Shown here in pieces: positions 49,566 through 58,463 of a stretch of 64,000 nt of DNA. The stretch's first letter is position 1, and every line of letters starts with the position of its first letter. The notes below the pieces were generated by a model. It saw only the letters and a list, made by a program, of their open reading frames with translations, was not told the origin of the DNA and ran no database searches. A program made the position numbers and the translations under genes. Source of the stretch: an uncultured Actinomycetes bacterium (GTDB taxonomy: Bacteria; Actinomycetota; Acidimicrobiia; Acidimicrobiales; SZUA-35); the NCBI GenBank assembly GCA_902826025.1, contig CADEDH010000007.1, forward strand, positions 1 to 64,000. The letters are read 5' to 3'.

Positions 49566-50711
49566 CTACCGGCCCGCCATCTCGGCCCCGGCAACGAGGG
49601 AGCGGAGCTTCTCCCAGGCCACCTCGGCCGCCACGTCGCCGAGGCCGGCGAAGGTGGCGAACCCGCAGTCGGTGCCGGCTTGCACCCGGTTGGCGTCGCC
49701 TATCACATCGAGCACCCGGTCGATGCGGTCGGCCACCACCTGGGGGTGCTCGATGTAGTTGTGGGTGGTCTCGATGACGCCGGCCACCACGCCCATGCTG
49801 GGCGGCAGGTCGGCCAGCAGACGGTACTCGTGGGCGTGGCGGGGGTTGGCGAAAGGCAGCACCAGCCAGCCCACCTGGGCGTCGAGCAGCAGGGGCAGGA
49901 TGTCGGCCAACGGAATGTCGTGGTTGTGGGGACCGTCGTAGTTGCCCCAGCACACGTGCAACCGGATGCGTGACGGGTCGATGCCGGCCACCGCCCGGTT
50001 GATGCCGGCCACCACCCGCTCCACGAAGGGGAGGAAGTCGTCCAGTGGGCGGTCGGCGAAGCGGGTGTGGCGCTCCATGGCCAGGTCGGGGGCGTCGATC
50101 TGGAGGATGTGGCCCGACATGGCGATGAACTGGTACTCGGCTCCCAGCGCCTCGGCCACAGCGTCGAGATAGCCGTCGTCGTCGGAGTAGTGCCGGTTGT
50201 CCATGGCCGCCGCCACCAGCCCGGGCGAGACGGCGGTGAGAAAGGTGTCGGAGGCCCATCCGATGCCCGACCGTCGGCCGGCGTCCAGGGCGGCGGCGAA
50301 CCCGTCGACCTCGGCCTGGAGGGGCAGGGGATCGGAGTAGGTCACCGGCCCACAGCAAGCCGGTGGGCGCAGCGGCGAGACCCGCTGACCGCCAGCGGCC
50401 TGGGCCCGCTTCATGGCCACCAGCGACGGGAACTCGGTGAGGTCGGCCATCACCGGGCGCCGGGTGGTGCCGTCGAAGCCGCTCAACCGCTCCCGCACGT
50501 AAGTGAGGAAGCTCTCCCGAGGGGCCTCGCCGTTGTTCACCACGTCGAGCCCCAAGGCCAGCTGTTCCCGCACCACGCTGGTTGTCGCCTCGGCCACCAA
50601 CGCCTGGAACCGGGCCTCGTCCACCGGCTCGCCCCGACTGCGGGACGCGTACAGGTGATCCAGCTCGGTTGGGCGGGGCAAGCTCCCAGCATGGGTGGTG
50701 GCTATCGGCAT
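49566..50711 (-). CDS. Cobalamin-independent methionine synthase-like (MetE C-terminal family) protein
   Basis: A protein of 381 residues matching the UROD/MetE-like barrel. It starts with TTHAGSLPRP, a hallmark of this group, followed by VVNNGEAPRESFLTYVRERLSGF. The zinc-binding region contains His and Cys in IRLHVCWGNYDGPHNHDIP, and a later Cys in QAGTDCGFATFAG completes the His-Cys-Cys set. Proteins of this size lack the MetE N-terminal domain and act as methyl- or alkyl-transferases, including methionine synthase core enzymes and epoxyalkane:CoM transferases. GAGGAG just precedes ATG 50711. It follows the CoA-transferase gene's 3' end 132 bases away on the same strand. The methyl donor and acceptor are unknown. 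Confidence 0.88.
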   Translation of the reverse strand: MPIATTHAGSLPRPTELDHLYASRSRGEPVDEARFQALVAEATTSVVREQLALGLDVVNNGEAPRESFLTYVRERLSGFDGTTRRPVMADLTEFPSLVAMKRAQAAGGQRVSPLRPPACCGPVTYSDPLPLQAEVDGFAAALDAGRRSGIGWASDTFLTAVSPGLVAAAMDNRHYSDDDGYLDAVAEALGAEYQFIAMSGHILQIDAPDLAMERHTRFADRPLDDFLPFVERVVAGINRAVAGIDPSRIRLHVCWGNYDGPHNHDIPLADILPLLLDAQVGWLVLPFANPRHAHEYRLLADLPPSMGVVAGVIETTHNYIEHPQVVADRIDRVLDVIGDANRVQAGTDCGFATFAGLGDVAAEVAWEKLRSLVAGAEMAGR

Positions 50712-50843
50712 CGGCGCTCCTCGTTCCGTCCGGCGGGCTCGCGACCGTCGAGGGGACCATCACAGTATCGGACGCAGCTCACCCCGGCCTGAGTGGCAGT
50801 TGCCACCGCCCCGAACCGGCCCGCACGCCCGTCCGGATCGGCC

Positions 50844-52058
50844 TCAGGCCGGATCCGGGCGCTCCTCCCGCCACAGGGCGCCGGCTGCTTCCAGCGCCGC
50901 CACCTCGTCGGCCCCCATCCCCAGCAGCTCGCCCAGCACGGCGCCGTTGTGCTCACCGGCAAAGGGGGCCGGCGGGTCGAGCTGGGGCTCCGAGCGTTCG
51001 CCGAAGCGGATGGGGAAGCCCGGAACGTCGAGCAGACCCAGCACCGGGTCCGGTACCTGCTTCACCATCGGGCGCTCGGTGAAGTAGGGGTGATCGACGG
51101 CCTGCACCGGGTCGAGCACGGGAGCGGCGGCGATGCGGTGCTCGTCGAGCACGGCCAACAGGGCGGCGTCGGAGGCGAAGCTGGTGCTCCACGCCTCCAC
51201 CACGGCCAGGATCTCGCCTTGGCGCTCCCGGCGGGCCGGGGCGGTGGCGTAGGCCGGGTCGGTGGCCCATTCCGGCCGGCCGATGGCCTGGGTGAAGCGG
51301 GGCCACTGCAGGTCGAGGACCTGGATCACCACCCAGCCCTCGGGGCTGCGGAAGGTGCCCGACGGCACCACCGCGTCGAAGTGGCGGCCGGCCCGCTCCT
51401 GGCGCCACTGGCCGTCGGTGGCGCTCCAGCCCTGCACCGCGATCGAGTGCATGTGGAAGATCGGGTCGATCAGCGATACGTCGATCTGCTGGCCCCGCCC
51501 GGTGCGCTCCCGGTGGAAGAGGGCGTGGCCGATGGCGGCGAACAGGGTGAGGCCGGCGCTCACGTCGGCGATGGGGGAGCCGGTGTACATGGGGGGCTGG
51601 TCGGGCTCGCCGGTGAGGTGCATCATGCCGCCGACGGCCTGGCCGATGAGGTCGTAGCCGGGGAGGTGGGCCAGCGGGCCCGTCTTGCCGAAGGCGGTGA
51701 CCGAGGCGTAGATCAGGCCCGGATGGGAGGCGCTCAGCTCGGCGTAGCCCAGGCCCCGGCGGTCGAGCACGCCGGGCCCGAAGTTCTCGGCCACAACGTC
51801 GCACCGGCCGGCCAGCTCTCTCAGCAGGCGAAGGGCCTCGGGATGGTGCTGGTCGACGGCCACGCTGCGCTTCCCCCGGTTCTGCTGCACGTAGTACGCA
51901 GAGCGGCCGCCCACCACCTGAGGGAGCTGACGGCTCTGGTCGCCCGTGGGTCCGAACTCCACCTTGATCACGTCGGCCCCCATGGCGGCCAGGAGCCGGG
52001 TGGCCGACGGGCCGGACAGGTACTGGGTGAAGTCGAGCACACGGACGCCGCTGAGCAT
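50844..52058 (-). CDS. CaiB/BaiF-type CoA-transferase
   Basis: A single-domain family III CoA-transferase of 404 residues. It begins MLSGVRVLDFTQYLSGPSATRLLAAMGADVIKVE and carries RGKRSVAVDQHHPEALRLL. The catalytic Asp is expected in the LAGRCDVVAENFGPGVLDR loop. GYDLIGQAVGGMMHLTGEPDQPP and the C-terminal GEHNGAVLGELLGMGADEVAALE complete the family pattern. The nearest relatives by motif are formyl-CoA or succinyl-CoA:carboxylate transferases. A TAGCCT -10 element ends 7 bases before ATG 52058, so the gene is probably leaderless. The strong hairpin just upstream separates it from the DUF1996 gene. Confidence 0.93.
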   Translation of the reverse strand: MLSGVRVLDFTQYLSGPSATRLLAAMGADVIKVEFGPTGDQSRQLPQVVGGRSAYYVQQNRGKRSVAVDQHHPEALRLLRELAGRCDVVAENFGPGVLDRRGLGYAELSASHPGLIYASVTAFGKTGPLAHLPGYDLIGQAVGGMMHLTGEPDQPPMYTGSPIADVSAGLTLFAAIGHALFHRERTGRGQQIDVSLIDPIFHMHSIAVQGWSATDGQWRQERAGRHFDAVVPSGTFRSPEGWVVIQVLDLQWPRFTQAIGRPEWATDPAYATAPARRERQGEILAVVEAWSTSFASDAALLAVLDEHRIAAAPVLDPVQAVDHPYFTERPMVKQVPDPVLGLLDVPGFPIRFGERSEPQLDPPAPFAGEHNGAVLGELLGMGADEVAALEAAGALWREERPDPA

Positions 52059-52065
52059 GCCGGGC

Positions 52066-52071
52066 AGGCTA
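52066..52071 (-). promoter_or_regulatory. -10 element for the CoA-transferase gene
   Basis: On the minus strand TAGCCT ends 7 bases before ATG 52058. The place where a -35 element would lie is inside the hairpin cluster at 52074-52122. Confidence 0.45.
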
Positions 52072-52073
52072 GG

Positions 52074-52122
52074 GGAACCCTTCGGGTTCCTTTAAGTTCG
52101 CCTTCGGCGAACTTAAAGGAAC
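52074..52122. terminator. Two overlapping strong hairpins
   Basis: GGAACCC at 52074-52080 pairs with GGGTTCC at 52084-52090. A second perfect 17-bp stem runs from 52086-52102 to 52106-52122, with a TTC loop (core TTTAAGTTCGCC and GGCGAACTTAAA). The two share bases 52086-52090 and cannot both be fully formed. The pair lies just after the stop of the minus-strand DUF1996 gene and before the CoA-transferase promoter, so it is probably the terminator of the former. Confidence 0.7.
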
Positions 52123-52131
52123 TCCGCAGCC

Positions 52132-54102
52132 TCACCCCATTTGGTAGCTGCCGGCGGGGAGCGGCAGCACGGGGTCGCCCTCGAAGATCTGCAGGCCGTT
52201 GACGGGAGCGAGCACGCGGTCGGTGCCGGTCTGGCCGCCCGAGCAGTTGCGGACGGCCTTGATGCAACCGTTCATCCACGTCTGCATGGCCTGTTCGTTC
52301 CAGCCGCCGAACCAGTCGGCGTGGAGGGTGGATCCGGGCGAGGCGTTGAAGCCGTTGTAGTTGTCCGACGACAGGTGCCAGCCGTCCACCGAGCCCGTGC
52401 CCTGCCAGTACAGCAGGATGCTGATCTGAGGGATGGGCGTCGGGTGGCTGGCTGGGCATGAGCCCAGATCATCCAAGGCGAAGGCGACGTGGCTCGCGTG
52501 GTCGGCCGAGTCGAGGTTGGTGCCGTCCCAGCAGTTGGGGAACTGGAGCACGGCGTTGACGAAATCGGTACCGCAGTTCGGGATGTGGTTGGAGACGTTG
52601 TACTCGCCGCCGCTGGGCCCGCACGACCAGTGCAGTCGCTGCGATGGTTCGAACGTCTCGGCCCGGGGGTTGCCTGCCACCAGCTTGAGGCCCTGGGGTG
52701 GGGCCACGGCGTTCCCGGGGTTCTTGGTCTTGTAGTAGACGACGATGGAGTGGGGGGCGATCACCGCCTCGTTGCCCTTGACCATTGCCGGGAACCAGTA
52801 GGCGCTGCGGTTGAGTTCGAAGCCGTTGCAGGTACCGCCGCCGGAGTTGACCAGCGAGTCGGTCGTGGTGAAGGCGTCGGTGTTGGTGTTGCCGAAGAAC
52901 ATGTGGAGGTGAGACCGCCCGGGTTGGCCGGGGAACACGATCGGATCGTCGTAGCTGATGTGGGAGTACTCACAGAGGATCCGGAACTGGCCCTCCACGT
53001 CCTGGGAGCCGTTGTCGGGTCGGTCGGTGGCCACGGTGAGCGCTCCCATGTCGAGCTGGTTCGACGGCACACCGGCGAACTGGCTGAACTTGGCCTGCTT
53101 GTTGCGCAGAGGCTCGAAGATGTTGGCCGGGGTAGACGAGTTGTTGGTGGTGCCGGCACCGACGTTGGTGTTGGCCGTGGCGTGGATCGGATCGCCCGAG
53201 GTGGGGTTGATCGCTCCTGTGCTCCCGGGGTCGGTGCTGCCGGCCGGGGCGGTATCGGCCGGCGCCGCCGTGTCGGCCGGGGTGGGGGTGGCCTGAGCGG
53301 CAGCGGTGGTGTCGGCGCCGGCTGTCGGCTGACCGGTCTGTGGCCCGGCGACGGGTAGCAGGGGGGCGGCCCGGCTCTGAGTCGAGGGCGTGGCGTCGAC
53401 CTGCGGCTGGACCGTGGTGGAGGATCCGGGGGTGGACGATAGCTGGGCGGCGGCCGCCGGATCGGCCGGGGCGGCACTGCTGGCCGGCGCGGCCGTCGAC
53501 GGCGATGGTGGGGGAGTCGCTGTGGTGGGCGCGGCGGTGGTGGGGGGCTGCACGGCGGCCGGGCGGGTGGAAGGCGGTGTGGCCAGCACTGTGGTCGACG
53601 GGGCGGCGGTGGTCGGGGTGGCGGTGGTGGGGGCCAGGGTTACCGGTTCCACGGTGGTCGGGGCGGCGGTGGTGAGGGACGGGAGCACGCCGGTGGTGGT
53701 GGTGGGGTCGGCTGTGGCCTCTGGTTCACCGCGGCCGTTTCCGGGCAGGTTGCCGGTGAGCTGCAACCCGGCCAGCCCGGCCAGCATCACGGTGCCCACG
53801 ATGGCGGCTACGCCCCGGGGGCCGATGCGCCGCCATCGCGGCGGCTGGCCGAAGATCTCGACGTCGCCCGCACCGACCAGGGAGCCGGCCTGCCACGGCA
53901 TCTCGTCGTCGGCGACCTCCGGAGCGTTCCATCCGAACTGGTCGAGTGGATCGTCCAGCAGGAGATCGTGGCTCGGCACCCCGAGGTGGCCCGCACGCGT
54001 TGAACTGCTCCCGATTGAGGGCACGTCATACCTCTCGATTCCACGTTCCGCCGCACGCCAACTGTCGGAATCCGGATCGCCGGCGCCTCCGCCGCGGTCC
54101 AT
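52132..54102 (-). CDS. Membrane-anchored DUF1996 protein
   Basis: A protein of up to 656 residues. An acidic cytosolic arm of about 90 residues precedes a transmembrane helix (RGVAAIVGTVMLAGLAGLQL). Then comes a low-complexity spacer of about 200 residues rich in Thr, Ala and Pro, and a DUF1996 domain (about residues 360-630) with RILCEYSHISYDDPIV, GRSHLHMFFGNTNTDAFTT, LNRSAYWFPAM, IPNCGTDFVNAVLQFPNCWDG and ASHVAFAL. DUF1996 is found on secreted proteins of fungi and actinobacteria; its activity is unknown, though the conserved His, Asp and Cys suggest binding or catalysis. The start is unclear: no Shine-Dalgarno site is seen at ATG 54102, and GTG 54027 is possible. Strong hairpins follow the stop. 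Confidence 0.83.
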   Translation of the reverse strand: MDRGGGAGDPDSDSWRAAERGIERYDVPSIGSSSTRAGHLGVPSHDLLLDDPLDQFGWNAPEVADDEMPWQAGSLVGAGDVEIFGQPPRWRRIGPRGVAAIVGTVMLAGLAGLQLTGNLPGNGRGEPEATADPTTTTGVLPSLTTAAPTTVEPVTLAPTTATPTTAAPSTTVLATPPSTRPAAVQPPTTAAPTTATPPPSPSTAAPASSAAPADPAAAAQLSSTPGSSTTVQPQVDATPSTQSRAAPLLPVAGPQTGQPTAGADTTAAAQATPTPADTAAPADTAPAGSTDPGSTGAINPTSGDPIHATANTNVGAGTTNNSSTPANIFEPLRNKQAKFSQFAGVPSNQLDMGALTVATDRPDNGSQDVEGQFRILCEYSHISYDDPIVFPGQPGRSHLHMFFGNTNTDAFTTTDSLVNSGGGTCNGFELNRSAYWFPAMVKGNEAVIAPHSIVVYYKTKNPGNAVAPPQGLKLVAGNPRAETFEPSQRLHWSCGPSGGEYNVSNHIPNCGTDFVNAVLQFPNCWDGTNLDSADHASHVAFALDDLGSCPASHPTPIPQISILLYWQGTGSVDGWHLSSDNYNGFNASPGSTLHADWFGGWNEQAMQTWMNGCIKAVRNCSGGQTGTDRVLAPVNGLQIFEGDPVLPLPAGSYQMG

Positions 54103-54294
54103 TGCAACGGAAGCCGATGCGCCCGATCACACGGATGCATCCCGTCGTTCTGCCCCGGACAACCTAACGACCCCCGGTCTGATAAGCAATGATACCCATT
54201 CAAAAGAGCTCGTGACCAGGGATCGCGTCGGCCGATCAGGCCATCCCGGCCCGATGGCGCGGCCTGCGTCGCAGGCAGCCGGTAGCGTCACGCG
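54103..54294. promoter_or_regulatory. Divergent promoter region with leaderless -10 element
   Basis: The gap between the divergent DUF1996 and methyltransferase genes includes TAGCGT at 54283-54288, which ends 6 bases before TTG 54295 and 9 before ATG 54298. Transcription should therefore begin at the methyltransferase start. A moderately AT-rich patch at about 54180-54210 may serve the other direction. Confidence 0.4.
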
Positions 54295-54297
54295 TTG

Positions 54298-55101
54298 ATG
54301 AATTCCTCTGAGGGAGCCCGTACCTTCCAGGCTTCGGGGATGGCCTACGACTCGTTCATGGGCCGTTACTCCCGCCGTCTGGCCCCCCTGTTCGCCGACA
54401 CCGCGGGGGTGACAGCGGGCCAGCGGGCCCTCGACGTCGGTTGCGGGCCCGGAGCCCTGACCGGTGAGCTGGTGTCCCGCCTGGGGGCGGCGGCGGTGCT
54501 GGCGATCGACCCATCGGAGCCGTTCGTGGCCGATTGCGCCGTCCGTCACCCCGGCGTGCTGGTTCGCCACGGCACGGCTGAAGCCACCGGGGTCGATGAC
54601 GCCAGCGCCGATGTGGCCCTGGCCCAACTGGTGCTCCACTTCGTGGCCCAGCCCGAGGCAGCGGCCCGGGAGCTGGCCCGCGTGGTACGGCCCGGGGGCG
54701 TCGTGGCCGCCTGCGTGTGGGACTTCGAGGATGGCATGGCGATGCTGCGCCTGTTCTGGGACGCGGCGCTGGCCGTCGATCCCGCCGCCCCCGACCAGGC
54801 CCGGACCCTGCGGTTCGGCCGGCCGGGGGAAATCGTCGAGCTGTTCGAGCAGGCCGGGCTGGCCGAGGTGACGGAGAGCACCCTGGAGGTGACCGAGACC
54901 TACACCGGGTTCGACGACCTGTGGGCAGGCTTCGAGCAGGGGATCGGCCCGGCCGGGGCCTGGCTGGGCGCCCAGCCCGACGACGTGCGCCTTCAGGTCC
55001 GCCGGGAGATGGCGGAGCGGCTGGGGGCACCGGATGGTCCGTTCAGCCTGGACGCCGTGGCCCGCTGCGCCACGGCCACCGTTTCCGCCCCGCCGCCGTA
55101 G
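54298..55101 (+). CDS. Class I SAM-dependent methyltransferase
   Basis: A methyltransferase of 267 residues of the Methyltransf_11/UbiE-like type. SAM-binding motif I is ALDVGCGPGALTGELV (about residues 44-59), followed by the acidic loop VLAIDPSEPFV, motif II DDASADVALAQLVLHFV and the helix ARELARVVRPGGVVAACVWDF. The C-terminal part would bind the acceptor, which is unknown. The start is ATG 54298, or TTG 54295, which lies exactly at the predicted transcript start. It reads toward the monooxygenase gene 117 bases downstream. Confidence 0.87.
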   Translation: MNSSEGARTFQASGMAYDSFMGRYSRRLAPLFADTAGVTAGQRALDVGCGPGALTGELVSRLGAAAVLAIDPSEPFVADCAVRHPGVLVRHGTAEATGVDDASADVALAQLVLHFVAQPEAAARELARVVRPGGVVAACVWDFEDGMAMLRLFWDAALAVDPAAPDQARTLRFGRPGEIVELFEQAGLAEVTESTLEVTETYTGFDDLWAGFEQGIGPAGAWLGAQPDDVRLQVRREMAERLGAPDGPFSLDAVARCATATVSAPPP

Positions 55102-55218
55102 CACCACACGCGCCCGACCGGCACGGAATCGCCCGGCCGTCGGGCCGTGCCGTACGCTCGGCCGCATCGAGCGGGCGTCCTCGACGACACAGGGCGCCGG
55201 GCGGAAGGGGACGAGATC

Positions 55219-56865
55219 ATGGCCATCACATCCGACACTGATGCGACGACCGCTGGGCCGGGGGGTGAGGTTCGCCAGGTCGACGCCGTGGTGATCGGGG
55301 CCGGCTTCTCGGGGCTGTACCTCAACTGGCGGCTGCGCGACACCATGGGGCTCGACGTGCAGGTGATCGAGGCGGGCGACGAGGTCGGCGGCACCTGGTA
55401 CTGGAACCGGTACCCGGGCGCCCGCTGCGACTCCGAGAGCTACATGTACTGCTTCGCCTTCGACCGCGACCTCATGCAGAACTGGGAGTGGAGCGGCAAA
55501 TATCCCGAGCAGCCGGAGATCCTCCGCTACCTCACCCACGTGGCCGACCGGTTCGACCTGCGGCGCAACATCCAGTTCGGCACCCGGGTGATGGCCGCCC
55601 ACTTCGATGAGACGACCAACCGGTGGGACGTCACCACCGACCGGGGCGACCGTTTGCGCTGCCGCTGGTTGATCACCGGGATCGGCTGCCTGTCGAGCGG
55701 GCAGATCCCCGACTTCCCCGGCCGCGACCGGTTCCAGGGCGAGGCGTACCACACGGGGTCGTGGCCCCACGAGGGTGTCGACTTCGCCGGCAAGCGGGTG
55801 ATCGTGGTGGGAACCGGGTCGAGCGGCGTGCAGTCGATCCCCGTCATCGCCCGCCAGTGCGAGCACCTCACGGTGCTCCAACGCACGCCCCAGTACATGA
55901 TCCCGGCCCGCCACGCCACGGTGGACAAGGCCGTCCTGGACGGGATCAAGCAGGACTACGACGCCATCTTCGACAAGGCCCGCCACTCGATGGGCGGCTT
56001 CCCCTACGACGTCACCGATCGCAGCGCCCTCAGCGTCAGCGAACAGGAACGGCAGGCCATCTACGAGGAGACGTGGGCCCAGGGTGGGTTCAAGTTCATC
56101 TTCGGCTCGTTCTCGGATCTGCGCACCAACCTCGATGCCAGCGAGACGGCGGCCGAGTTCATCCGGTCCAAGATCCGCCAGACCGTGCACGACCCCGACG
56201 TGGCCGAGCGGCTCACGCCTCGGGATCACCCGTTCGGGTCCAAGCGCACGCTGATCGACACCGACTACTTCGAGACCTACAACCGGCCCAACGTCACCCT
56301 GGTCGACCTGAACACCTCACCCATCGAAGAGATCACCGAGACCGGGATCCGCACCAGCGATGGGCTCATCGAGGCCGATGTGATCGTGTACGCCACCGGC
56401 TTCGACGCCATGACCGGTTCGTTCAACCGGATCGACATCCGGGGTCGGGGAGGGGAGCGGCTACGTGACAAGTGGGCGGCGGGGCCGCTCACTTATCTGG
56501 GGCTGTCGGTGTCGGGGTTCCCCAACCTGTTCATGATCACCGGGCCCGGGTCGCCGTCGGTGCTCACGAACATGCCGGTGGCGATCGAGCAGCACTGCGA
56601 GCTGGTGGCCGGCATCGTCGATCACCTGCAGGAGCAGGGTCTGGAGCTGATCGAAGCTGAGCCCGAGGCCGAGGCGGCGTGGGTGGAACACGTGAACGAA
56701 TTGGCCCAACCGACGATGTTCATGCACGCCAACTCGTGGTATCTGGGGGCCAACATTCCGGGCAAGCCCCGGGTGTTCATGCCCTACTGCGGGGGCATGA
56801 GCACCTACCGCAACCATTGCGAGAAGGTGGTGGCCAACAACTACGACGGTTTCATGCTGAGCTAG
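55219..56865 (+). CDS. Flavin-containing monooxygenase, Baeyer-Villiger type
   Basis: An FAD/NADPH monooxygenase of 548 residues that inserts oxygen next to ketones. Two Rossmann sites are present (VIGAGFSGLY and VVGTGSSGVQS). The BVMO fingerprint FxGxxxHxxxW reads FQGEAYHTGSW, with GGTWYWNRYPGARCD, typical of cyclohexanone-monooxygenase-like proteins, near the N-terminus and YATGFDAMTGSFNRIDIRG as the later motif. AAGGGG precedes ATG 55219, which was chosen because the Rossmann fold starts about 22 residues later. It is co-directional with a methyltransferase upstream and a small membrane protein downstream. With the Rieske operon it adds to a set of oxygenases for aromatic or alicyclic compounds. 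Confidence 0.94.
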   Translation: MAITSDTDATTAGPGGEVRQVDAVVIGAGFSGLYLNWRLRDTMGLDVQVIEAGDEVGGTWYWNRYPGARCDSESYMYCFAFDRDLMQNWEWSGKYPEQPEILRYLTHVADRFDLRRNIQFGTRVMAAHFDETTNRWDVTTDRGDRLRCRWLITGIGCLSSGQIPDFPGRDRFQGEAYHTGSWPHEGVDFAGKRVIVVGTGSSGVQSIPVIARQCEHLTVLQRTPQYMIPARHATVDKAVLDGIKQDYDAIFDKARHSMGGFPYDVTDRSALSVSEQERQAIYEETWAQGGFKFIFGSFSDLRTNLDASETAAEFIRSKIRQTVHDPDVAERLTPRDHPFGSKRTLIDTDYFETYNRPNVTLVDLNTSPIEEITETGIRTSDGLIEADVIVYATGFDAMTGSFNRIDIRGRGGERLRDKWAAGPLTYLGLSVSGFPNLFMITGPGSPSVLTNMPVAIEQHCELVAGIVDHLQEQGLELIEAEPEAEAAWVEHVNELAQPTMFMHANSWYLGANIPGKPRVFMPYCGGMSTYRNHCEKVVANNYDGFMLS

Positions 56866-56892
56866 GGGGCGGGTCTCACCGAGGAGGGTCGG

Positions 56893-57378
56893 GTGTCGGA
56901 ACCAGGGAATTGGCCATCGGGAGCACAGCCGGGTGCGTACCCGGCTGAGCCGTACCCGGCGGCCGGTCAGCCACCCCCGTACTGGACGCCGACGCCGCCC
57001 GGCCCACCGCCAGGTCCGGCTCCGTATCCCGCTGCGCCGTACCCTGGCACCGACGGCCGGTCCACTGCTCCGTCGGTGGCTGCCTTCTCCGCCGTGGGCA
57101 TCGCCCTCGGTCTGTCGATGGTGATCGGGCTCAGCCGCTGGCTGGTGGGCTACATGAACGCGACCTCCACTGCCGAGTTCCAGGAGTGGCCGTATCGGAC
57201 CTGGCCCGTGGTCATCGAGGTGCTGCTGGCGGCGGCCGGTTTCGTCGGCGCCATCGTGTTCGTGAGCCTTCCCGCCCGCCGCACACCGAAGACCTGGGGG
57301 TTCCTGGCCCTGGCGGCCGGAGTGCTCGGCTTCGCCCTGAACGACGGGTTGTACCAGCTGATCTCGATCGCCGTGTGA
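56893..57378 (+). CDS. Small membrane protein with Pro-rich N-terminus
   Basis: A protein of 161 residues of unknown function. The first 60 residues are rich in Pro, Gly and Tyr (AYPAEPYPAAGQPPPYW). Three hydrophobic helices follow (FSAVGIALGLSMVIGL, VVIEVLLAAAGFVGAIVFV, LALAAGVLGFALNDGLYQL). The GTG start at 56893 lies 8 bases after GAGGGT, a weak ribosome-binding site. It begins 27 bases after the monooxygenase stop and may share its transcript. Its stop lies 3 bases from that of the convergent cupredoxin gene. Confidence 0.7.
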   Translation: MSEPGNWPSGAQPGAYPAEPYPAAGQPPPYWTPTPPGPPPGPAPYPAAPYPGTDGRSTAPSVAAFSAVGIALGLSMVIGLSRWLVGYMNATSTAEFQEWPYRTWPVVIEVLLAAAGFVGAIVFVSLPARRTPKTWGFLALAAGVLGFALNDGLYQLISIAV

Positions 57379-57381
57379 CGA

Positions 57382-57843
57382 TCAGGAGCCCGGGTACGCC
57401 ACCTTCAGCGTGGTCACCATGCCGCTGGCCTTGTGGCCGGGCAGATCGCAGAAGATCTCGTAGGTGCCGGGGGCGAGCTTCGGGAGCACGAGCGTGTCGG
57501 TGCCCCCGGCGTTGATCGGGGCGGTCTTGCCCAACCCGGTGACCACGATGTCGTGCACCACCTCGCCAGCGTTGGTGATGTTGAACGTCACATCGCCCGG
57601 CGGGGCATTGAAGTTGCCGGCGATGACGAACTCCGAGAGCGTCACATCGATGGTGCCGTTCGTCGCAACTCCGGGGCCGGTCGAGCTCTGGTGGGCCTTG
57701 TAGCCGATTCCGACGACAGCCAGGAACACCGCCACCAGGATGAGCGCTCCGTCCATCAATCCCGACCAGAAGGCCTCGCCGTCCAGTGCCCGGCCCGCGC
57801 CGGGGGTCTCGATCTCGGTCTCGAGCGTGTCGGTGTCCGTCAT
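57382..57843 (-). CDS. Membrane-anchored cupredoxin
   Basis: A blue-copper-type protein of 153 residues, last gene of the cytochrome oxidase operon. One N-terminal membrane helix (LILVAVFLAVVGIGYKA) anchors a cupredoxin domain facing outward. The type 1 copper ligands are His in VVHDIVV and Cys, His and Met in FCDLPGHKASGM. Such proteins carry electrons to the oxidase or help deliver copper to its CuA or CuB site. ATG 57843 (MTDTDTLE) was chosen; upstream in-frame residues are Pro-rich and unconserved. It lies 10 bases after the end of the next gene in the operon. Confidence 0.9.
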   Translation of the reverse strand: MTDTDTLETEIETPGAGRALDGEAFWSGLMDGALILVAVFLAVVGIGYKAHQSSTGPGVATNGTIDVTLSEFVIAGNFNAPPGDVTFNITNAGEVVHDIVVTGLGKTAPINAGGTDTLVLPKLAPGTYEIFCDLPGHKASGMVTTLKVAYPGS

Positions 57844-57853
57844 GGCGACGCTC

Positions 57854-58459
57854 CTAGGCAACAGGGGTGGGGGTTCGGGCCGCACGGGCCAGGGGATCCG
57901 GATCGGTGCCGTCGCTCGCGTCGAGCTGGCGTAGCACCCGGTGGACGACGTACAACACCAGCCCCACCGAGGGGCCGAAGACGATGGTGGGCAGAGCCGT
58001 CATCCGCCAGTTGAAGCTCCGTTCCTCCACGTTGAGCACGATGGCGCCCGAGGGGTGGAGCGAGCAGAACATGCTCACCCTGACCTGGCTGCCCAGGATG
58101 TGCTCGGCCGTGGCATGGGCCGGCGCCTTGTACGAGCCGATCATGTGGTCGACCTTGTCGTCGTTCACCAGCTTCAGGGTGTCGCCCGCCACGAAACTCC
58201 AGGTGACAGGGATATCCAGCGGGTTCTTGCCGGCGGCTATCCGTTCGCTGGTGCCGTCGGGGATGCGCAGGATGTGCTCCTGGGGGGCACGGGCACCCTG
58301 GACGTAGATGATCAGCGACAGAGCGCTCAGCGCCCACACGCCAGCGGTGGCGACGAGCAGGAAGCCGGCCAGGCGCATGCCCCTCGGCCACCGCCGGCGC
58401 GATCCGGAGGTTCGGTGACGCCTGCTCGGGGTTGACTGATCGACGTACCGGGTGTCCAC
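57854..58459 (-). CDS. Cupredoxin-like protein with two membrane helices
   Basis: A protein of 201 residues located between subunit III and the cupredoxin gene. A basic start and a first helix (AGFLLVATAGVWALSALSLII) lead to an extracytoplasmic segment with the spacing of a cupredoxin: His in KVDHMIGSYK, then Cys and His in SMFCSLHPSG. A second helix (IVFGPSVGLVLYVVHRVL) returns the chain to the cytosol. The usual axial Met after the His is not evident, so copper binding may differ from type 1. A copper chaperone or electron carrier for the oxidase is likely from its context. I do not recognise a named family. Confidence 0.7.
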   Translation of the reverse strand: MDTRYVDQSTPSRRHRTSGSRRRWPRGMRLAGFLLVATAGVWALSALSLIIYVQGARAPQEHILRIPDGTSERIAAGKNPLDIPVTWSFVAGDTLKLVNDDKVDHMIGSYKAPAHATAEHILGSQVRVSMFCSLHPSGAIVLNVEERSFNWRMTALPTIVFGPSVGLVLYVVHRVLRQLDASDGTDPDPLARAARTPTPVA

Positions 58460-58463
58460 GACG

